Shown here one piece after another: positions 26,801 through 35,800 of a stretch of 64,000 nt of DNA. The position numbers and the translations under genes were made by a program. The DNA comes from Augochlora pura (lineage: Eukaryota > Arthropoda > Insecta > Hymenoptera > Halictidae): contig NC_135773.1 of NCBI RefSeq assembly GCF_028453695.1, positions 14,818,001-14,882,000 of the forward strand, in the 5' to 3' direction. A model generated the notes under the pieces. The model did not search any database, was not told the DNA's origin, and worked only from the letters and a program-made list of their open reading frames with translations. How positions within the stretch are numbered: the first letter of the stretch is position 1; the number at the start of each line of letters is the position of its first letter.

Positions 26801-29800
26801 TTATCGGACCCTTCGAGTCGCATTAGTCCAAACGAACGGGCGGCAAAAAAAAGTGTCGAGACGCGACGATTTCGCAGGGAAAATGTTTCCACCTGTTGGT
26901 CCAGAAAGATTGCCTTAAACGCTTTTCGAATAGACTTGTCGCACCATTCGAGCCGCCTTCGCCGCTTCCTCCGTTGCATTCCTCCCCCCCCCCCGCCCCC
27001 CCCCCCCCCCCCCTCCCCCCCCCCCCCTCTCCCCTCTCTCCCCCCCTCTCCCCTACCTTTTTCTTGCTCGCGCCTCTTTTATTTTTCCTTCCCATTTCTC
27101 CCCCTTTTCGCACCTACTTCGCGATCGCGTATGATTCACCTCAGCGTCGGCTATAACAATTTCTCTGGTCTTATGCGACCCCGTCGCCTGCAAGTCCGAG
27201 CACGAAATTGTCTAAACTTCGTCGACTACTTCTTCTTCAGTGACGCGCGAGCGCGCATTCTTTTTTCGTTTCCCGTAACCTACTTATCCACAAATTCTTC
27301 CGTCGTAGAGAACCGATTGCATAAATGTCGATTCTCTAAGTCCCGACGAAAAATCTACTCGTCGGTTTCATTGATAAGACAGAAATAATTCCGTGTCGTC
27401 GGGAATGAATTATTTGCGAAAGAGAAGAAAAATGAGAAGCAGCGGTATGCACGCGTTCCCGACCAATCTCCCCCGGGGTTCTCGCCTCTCCTTTTTCCTC
27501 GACCTCGTTTCCAAACTTTCAGCTTTCTCTTCACGATTCTCTTTTTATCGCGACGCCCCCTCCCGCGGCCCCTCCTGTCCCCCCTCTATCGTTCCGTCTC
27601 CGTTTCTCTCTCGGCCTCCCGTTTTTATTCTCCCAGTCTCTCCCTCCGCGTGCCGTTTTCCTCGCTCGCTACTCGCTCGGCTTATGACTATTTTTAACCG
27701 TGCGAGTCGCGCGGCAATCCTCAACCCCGTGTTACCGCGCCATATTAGTACAGGCGACTAGCCCGGATCCCCACTATCCCCGGAATCGGCCGACACCTTA
27801 CACCCTCTGTTACGTGTAGGTGGACGATACGGAGAGGACACGATTTTCTCTACCCCTTCCCTACGACCACCGAGATGCTCGATAGATAACCACAGGATAT
27901 TCAACCTTGCGACACTATTCTATTTCCTTCGATTTTATTCTGTTTACTTCAAGGAAATGTTTGCGTCGTTTCATTTTGTTAGGGCGTCGTATCCTTAGGC
28001 TATCCATAGGATGTGTCAAGGGACACGATTATAGGGTATCTATCGTCGATATTTATCGAGAACGCGTTCGATTTCGAGATAGCGTTTGTTCAACCATGTC
28101 GAATAGGAATATACTCTGAGTTCCGGTTTTTGAGAGGAAATGTATTTTCATACGTGAAACGGGATTATCATGGAACCGCCTTATCAATACTTGAAACATG
28201 AACGTCCAACGTGCTGGAGGCATACTGAATTCTTGCCGAAGCAAATAAAAAATGTACTGATGAATCACGCGAGGAAACGCTATGTAAAGCTATTTTTAAA
28301 AATGACAGTTTTCCGGTCGGATGTGCGCGATAACTCGAATCCTCGAATAGCCGCGTAAATTTTTGTTGACGCTTGAAAATTGTACTTATGCATTTATTCT
28401 TCGATACGCTAATGCGCATAAATTTTCATAAATATTAATAAATAATTATAATAAATTATAATATTATTATAATTATAATAAATTTTCATAATCTGTGCTA
28501 GAGGTAGCCCTCCCGCTTCATTCTAAAATTCTGCTGCACTATATAGTCGGTAGGAATGCGAGCATTCATCTTTAAATATAGAATCAGCTGGTCGGTTGAT
28601 GAGAACAAAATAAATGCGTAAGTTTTTAGCGAAAATCATTGAAACGTTGCCAGGGAAATGGTACATAGTCGTGCAGAACGAATGTTGTAGATTGATGTCG
28701 AGACAAATACGTTCCGGTAAAGACGGAGGTACGGGGGGGGGGGGGGGGGTAGATTGTTTATAACGGAGACAGACGTAGAATGTGAATTTTTAATGGAACG
28801 ATTCCAAACTTCCAGGGCTGACAAGGAAAAATCGAAATTCCAACAAGAAGTCTACGAACTCCTCGCTCAACTGGACAACGTTACCAAAGAAAAGTTGATG
28901 TCGATAAAGACGGTGGAGAAGCTCGAGATCCACGTAGCCGAGCTGAATGTGAAAATCGAGGAATTGAACCGTACTATCATTGACATTACCAACCACAAGA
29001 CTAGGATCTCCCATGAAAACATTGAATTGACGAAGGAAGTGCAGGACTTGAAGGTAGATTATTTCTCTATTCACTGATTCGTACATTTAGAACCATTCTA
29101 ATAGCTATGTATAAATACAGAAATATCAGTAATTTTACGCTATTTAAACATAGTATATGTTGGACTTGAACTATTTTTATTAATCCCAATTTATTCACGA
29201 ACTTAGGTGTCCATTGAGAACGTTGTTTACCTGAGGACTCAGATCGCCGGACAGCTCGACGATGCTCGTCGTCGTCTCGAGGATGAAGAACGTCGCCGTT
29301 CATTGGTTGAGGCCTCTTTGCATCAGGTACGTTTCACCATAATTTGTTTCAACCCTTATCACTCGAGTGGCGTCTCTGAGGCGCCAATGAAAATCGTTAT
29401 ATCATTTCCAAAATAATTTTGACATTATTAAAGACCCTTCTATTTAAAAAATTGTTAAAAGCGTAACAGTTTTATGATTCACTAGACTCAATTTCATATT
29501 CATAAAGTGTACTAAGTTATATAAAATAGAAACGCAGCTGGTTAAAATAGCTATTTTAGATCCAGGCTTAAAATGGCCTGGAGTGCAAAGTGTTAAGAAT
29601 TCTAAACTATCGTCGAAATTTGATACAAACATTTCCGAAAAGAACTTTAAACGACATCAAAGCGAATACTAAGAATTAACAAAAACAAACGTTATTAATA
29701 GGTTGAAACGGAATTGGAATCTGTGCGCATTCAATTGGAAGAAGAATCTGAAGCTCGTTTGGACATTGAACGTCAACTGGTTAAGGCTAATGGAGAAGTA

Positions 29801-32800
29801 CAAGTATGGAGATCGAAATACGAAACCGAAGCCAACGCTCGCGCCGAAGAGGTACTTACATTTTCAAAGTGCATTAAATACGATATGATGAAACAATATT
29901 AAATCCGATTGGTATTAGCGCGACAATGACATCGTTATTCAATTTTCTAGGTAGAAGAACTTCGTCGCAAGTATGGTGCTCGCATCCAGGAACAAGAAGA
30001 ACAAATCGAAACTCTGCTGGTTAAGATCAACAACCTTGAGAAACAGAAGTCACGCTTGCAATCCGAAGTTGAAGTTCTGATTATTGACTTGGAGAAGGTA
30101 CGATTGGTCTTTAATTATGCGCACTTCGTTGTCGTGACATACCTGTGATCAATGTTATCTATGCGACTGTCGCAGACATTGAATGCAACCACTGAAACAA
30201 TGAAATAAATAATTACAGGCCAATGGAACAGCTCGCGAGCTGCAGAAACGCGTGGAACAATTGGAGAAGATCAACGTCGAAATGAAAGCACGTCTGGAGG
30301 AAAGCATGGCGATGTATGAGCAGAGCCAGCGCGACCTCCGCAACAAGCAACAGGAACTCCAGCGCACCAACTGCGAACTCGACAAGACTCGCGAATTGAA
30401 GGACCAATTGGCACGAGAGAACAAGAAATTGGGAGGTAAATACAATCGATGCAAAATATTTCCGAGCTGATTTCGATGAATAGTTTTAGAGCACAGAAAA
30501 TAGGGCAACGAGAGTACGCGTAATTAATTGTTCGATCGATTCCCTTCAGATGACCTAGGCGATGCCAAGAACCAACTGGCTGACATGAACCGCAGACTTC
30601 ACGAGCTGGAACTCGAACTTCGTCGTTTGGAGAACGAACGCGAGGAGCTTGCAGCAGCCTACAAGGAAGCTGAAGCAGTAAGTACAATGAAAACATGTTG
30701 CCCAGCAATTCTACCAGGTTAAAAAGTTGAGTAAGGTAACTCTTGAACTAACTAAATGTTGAACTTGACGAAATTCGTGGTTTTCAGGGCCGCAAGATCG
30801 AAGAGCAACGCGCACAGAGATTGTCCGCCGAGTTGACACAACTTCGTCACGATTACGAGCGCCGCCTCAGCGAGAAGGACGAAGAAATTGAAATCATCCG
30901 GTGAGTAAAAATATTCGTTAATCCGAGGAAACTAAGGAAACACAGAACATAATAGTAGAAAGAGAGTACGAATTTTTAGTTGCTCGCAATCCGTGATGCA
31001 ATCGATTTTATTTCCGGTACAACCACCGTGCGTTTCGCCAGCCTATTAATAAAACCCGTTTAATTTTGTCATCGATCAACGCGATCGATTAATCACCCTG
31101 ATCGATTAATCAACCTGGGTGTTTTCCGATCTATCAGACGTTCAAGGGAATATCCTGTCGCGGTCTAATTATTTATTTATATTCGCGAGATGTACAACGA
31201 TGGCTGCGCGCCAGAAACGAATCGTCGTCGACGCAGCGATCGAGCACGATGACTTTTGCTTGGCGCAGATTGGCTTCGGAACGGCCACGCTACGTAACAC
31301 CGATCAGTCGATATATCGGTTATATCACTGTGAATGAGCTCCGAACAGAATGAATCAGAGGAAAAAATTAAGATCCTTATGAAACGACCTCGGATTTTTG
31401 TTGTTCTTCGCCTCTGATTCATAGACGATCGATATTCTAATCGCGTCGAGTTTCAAAATTAAATTAAGATTTGATTGTTAAGCACAGTCAATAATTTAGT
31501 CTTTAATAGAACGGTTATGATGTTTTATTGAGATAAAGTTAACACTCCGACAGAATTCAGAGATAATATTACAAGAATATTATGATTGCATAGTTGTGGA
31601 AGTAGAATAAGCTTTTTAAGATCAGACACCATGTTTCTTATAAACTGTGAACATATTAACGCATTGAGTTTATAAATACGTAAATTTAAATGCAAATATT
31701 AAGGAGTTCACAAATCAACGAATTTACTACGCAAGTATAGACAGAGAATTCCTAAAAATTTGAAATGATAACAAAAAGTAAAATTAACTACAGAGATGTT
31801 GAAAAGAATGAAGAACGTGAAGAAGACACAGAAGTTCGTGAAAAGCATCGTCGAAACTTTCGAAAGAAGAGATAAATAATAGCCGCAAGCTTCGCATACT
31901 ATCGTCAAATGTATGACTGCATTGACACGTCTTGAGTCACGAATGAAACCGCGTGATGCCTATGCACACGTAGCGTACGAAGCTTCTATTAATAAGATCG
32001 AACAACCGCGATCCAATTATTATCGAGAGGTGCTGATTGGCCGTCCTCAATGTGGCAACCGCAAAAAAAAGCTACAAAAGATACCACCGCACTCGGTCGG
32101 CCCAATTTTTCGTGACCGTTCCATTGCAAGTGTCACCTCCGATCATCCGACTATGAGAAATTCGTAAGTAGCAAAGTGTCGGACCAGCGAACACCGGTTC
32201 CTCTCCGCGGACCATTGAAAACAATCGTTTCTATTCAAGGTAAGAGTTGGATAACGAAAATTAAAAAAAAACGCACGCAGACGAACGAAATAGAAATCAT
32301 CCGAATCAACGTTCCCGAAACGATTTAATCTGGATTAAGGTCGAAGGAAAACCTGCGATCCATGTTCTTTATCGAACACATCGACAGCTGCTGATCTCAG
32401 AAGCGAAGAATTATTAAGCTTCGGAAGCAAGAGTTCCAAATCTCGTAAGATTCCCTGCTCAGAATCAAAAGAAACAAAACGGTGTCGGTCATTCCTCGAA
32501 TCACAGTCTCTATTTTAAAAAATCATCGAAGTCAAGAAGAAAAAGAAGAAGAACAGAGAGAAGCGAGTCGATCCGATCTCTTCCTTCCTGAGGAAGAGGA
32601 TTCTTCAGGTTCAGAATCACAATAAAAATGGCACTCCCTCCGTTGTACGTTCCCTCGGAGCCTAAATGGAAACACTGGCCCACCTACATCTACGACACGA
32701 ATTACAAATACGGAATCAACTTCTACCAGCCGATGATCGACTACATCGACAGAAAAGGAAGAACGTCGACGACTTCTTATCGTGATTATCGCAGTCCGTC

Positions 32801-35800
32801 GAGATCGGAGATGCCGGAGTTGCCATGGACCGACGGCAGACTTCTGTGGGGGGAAAGACCCGTGGAACCGTACTCGCGACGCGAGCTCATCCAACACGCG
32901 GTCGACGCCGAAGATCAGGCCAGGGAGCACCTGCGGCAGTTCAAGGTACGCATAAACGAAACCGGACTGGTCGCGAGGGGGACGAAGCAAGCGCGGGAAA
33001 CGCGATCGGCCCAATTTGTTAGGCGCCGCGCGACTCGGCGACTGCCTGACCTTTTCGCTTTCTAAATTTGGTGCTGCGGAAGTCGCTGCAACGCACCTGG
33101 GTCGAACATGCGTGCCCTCGTGGCGCTTCACTTTAGCTAGCGAGTCGACGCAGGGATGGCTGCGATCAGGGATGTCATGGCTACTGGGAGGCGACAGTGA
33201 GTTTTCGGTGCATGTTCATTTCCCTGATAGGGTATTTCTCGTTCAAGTTCATTACTCGATATTTTACATTTATACTGGCAGATTTAAAATAACTATGATA
33301 CGAAAAGAGATCAAACGAAGCTGGAAAACTAAACTAAATTCTTCATTTTTTTTCACAAATGGATTCTTAATTCCAATATATTACTGTAAATGGCATGATA
33401 GTATCGATACTACCTACCCAGTTTGCATACCAGTTGTTACCCCACCGTATTATTCCTTAATTGACATTAATGATCGGAAAGTAAATCGTCGGTGTCAGAA
33501 ATGCATCTGAGGCAAGATGAAAGAAGGAAGATAACAGCCAAGGTATTTTCGATTGCAAAAGTTTACATTGAACGCCGAGATTTGTGGCTTTGTTATGACA
33601 AGCAAATAAATCTTGCAATTACCGATGCTATGCGCAGTCTTACTTAAAATAGAGTCTGCAATCCCTTGACGCGTTTCACCGAAAATTATTGTTGTACGAT
33701 CTGTCGATACCCTCGCGTTGGCTCTGAGAACATCTAAAATAAACGATGACGCACGCAGACGGTAACAACACAACAGGTTTCGAAATATCAAAGATATTAA
33801 GAACTGTAACTCCTTCGACAAAGCAATTCAATTTTGCGATTGTCTTCTTTCGAGTTTCGTACTTCATGATGGCCATGACTAGTATTAAAAAATTCATTTT
33901 ATCAGCGACTGCCTTCTTCTTCGTACGTTCCTATTACAATTTTTATTTAGTACAAATATCCGCGGTCACAGAGAATTTTTTTTTTCATAAAGATACTATT
34001 GATTGGTCGTAAATTTGCGACCAATCGTGAGTAACATCTCGAGACAGCAGAATAACGTGATTGAAAAAAATGATTATATCAGATTCTATAGACCGCGTGA
34101 TTCCATTAGGAAAGCTTTCGGTTCGCTAGCTCCCCCCTATCAGCCGAGATTAATTTAAGACCGGCTAGTGTGCACAGCGTCGGTTGCCAGTGCGGAAAGT
34201 CCGCTTCTCGAAATTGACCGGCCGCGTGGAAAGCGGAAATTCCTTATCTCCGATTGTTATTAATAACATCGGCCACCTGCCATAGTGACAATCCGAGATC
34301 GCCGAACGAGGACAATAAAAATATCGCGGAAGCGGGACCAGCACCCCTGTTGGCAGCCAATTATTCGGACCATTCGTCGTAGAACCGATCGCGGCCGACG
34401 TTTGCCAAATCGCGACGGTGGCGAGTATGCAGATGAAAAATCCATCTCGCTCGGCCGGGGATGTTGGTTAGCTTGGTGGCTCGGATTGGCAGTCGGTTTC
34501 GCCAGTCTCTAGAGAGAGAGTCGATCGAGTGCTTCGGCCACTTTCGAATTCTGGACCGCCGCGGCTAAGTTTAGTCTCAGCTCGGACGCAGCCGACCCGT
34601 TCTCGCGCCTCCGCCGAAGCGTACTCGCGAAAGACAGCTTTCCCTCTCGCGCGCCAGTCGGTCCGCGTTTCGAAGCAGCCCGCGCCCGAGGCCGTGTTTC
34701 ACCCCGTGTTTCGTTCCGAAGGTAGCGAATCGGTCGGACTTCAGTTTGTCGAAGACAGCGCAGGCCAGCCACGTGACCAGAGAAGTGTTGCCGGGTCGGT
34801 TGGAGGCGATCAGGATAAGCCCGTGGAGTTTGTTCGTGGAGAGCGCGCGCGTTAGGAGCGAAGCTAGACAGCTGCAGCGTAAAATGGCGGAGATCGATCT
34901 ACAGTGCTTGAGAGACATGCAGGCGTTGACCGAGGCACGGACCACCCTCGATCAGGCGAAAACCCTGCGCGGCAAGTCCGCGAAAGCGATCGAGATCCAG
35001 CTAAGAGCGGAGGCGATGGCGAACCTGAACAAGAGCCAGCAGCTCGCCGACCTCAGGAAAGCTCAGCTGCTCGACCAAGCGATATTCGAGGGCAGGGAGC
35101 AGCTCAGACTGTCCCGCGAGCTCACGAGAAATCTCATTGACGAGGATAGACTGACCGCACCGTTGGACTGCCTGAGCAGGGAACTGAAAGGATACGAGCA
35201 GAAATCCGCCAACTATTATGTGAACAAGAGGTACCGAGACACAACGAGACCGAGACGGTTGTACGGATGCCTGGGATAGGGACCTTTCCATTGGACGCGA
35301 ATGCTCTTGTAGATAAGCCTTGTAGTTACTGTGGGTAAGATCTATGTGACACGGAGCGACGAGGATGAACAATAAATGAGAGACTTTCGATATTGAATCC
35401 GACTGGTTTGATTCCCGGGGATACGTGAATCCGATAGATTGCGTTCGTTGAATGTCGAGGCTGGCAGAAACGATCGCGTGTCTATCCGGGTTCCTATTTC
35501 ATCAAATTTTTTAAACGTTTCACGGCTGTTTGGAGCAGCTACGATTTCGTACTCTCAAAAATCTAGACGAGTATCGTAGTTAGGCTAAGTGACGAGCATC
35601 AATCCTTTCTTACGTCTCCTTTGTGCAATCATAACATGTCACGAGATAACTTTAATCGATAACAAAGATGACGTATATTCTACGCAGAATTTTTCTTGCA
35701 ACGAGTGGCAAGGCGAAGAAGTGAACGGGGAAAGGTTTCGTCGTTATACATTTTGTCTATATATTAACCGCGCCATTTAAACAAACGCGAGACCTGTTCC

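Larger units (their letters stand above)
20873..30787 (+). other. Introns 1-10 of paramyosin
   Basis: Introns 1 (20,873-22,152), 2 (22,210-24,508) and 4 (24,849-28,815) are 1.3-4.0 kb; introns 3 and 5-10 are between 86 and 375 bp. I found no second gene in the large ones. They contain a GA microsatellite near 21,970, a C-rich tract at 26,981-27,058 and the 80-bp mini-mariner at 26,172. Other open frames in these introns lack splice or family support. Confidence 0.6.

Noticed and set aside
26823..27388. Pro-rich and Gly-rich frames
   Set aside because: Translations of the poly(C) tract in paramyosin intron 4.
31348..31421. Hairpin resembling a microRNA precursor
   Set aside because: Only an 11-bp stem (GAATCAGAGG type) with a loop of about 50 bases; too weak without expression evidence.
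32532..33131. 199-codon - strand frame
   Set aside because: Antisense shadow of short-form exon A, which has the better start context, donor and composition.
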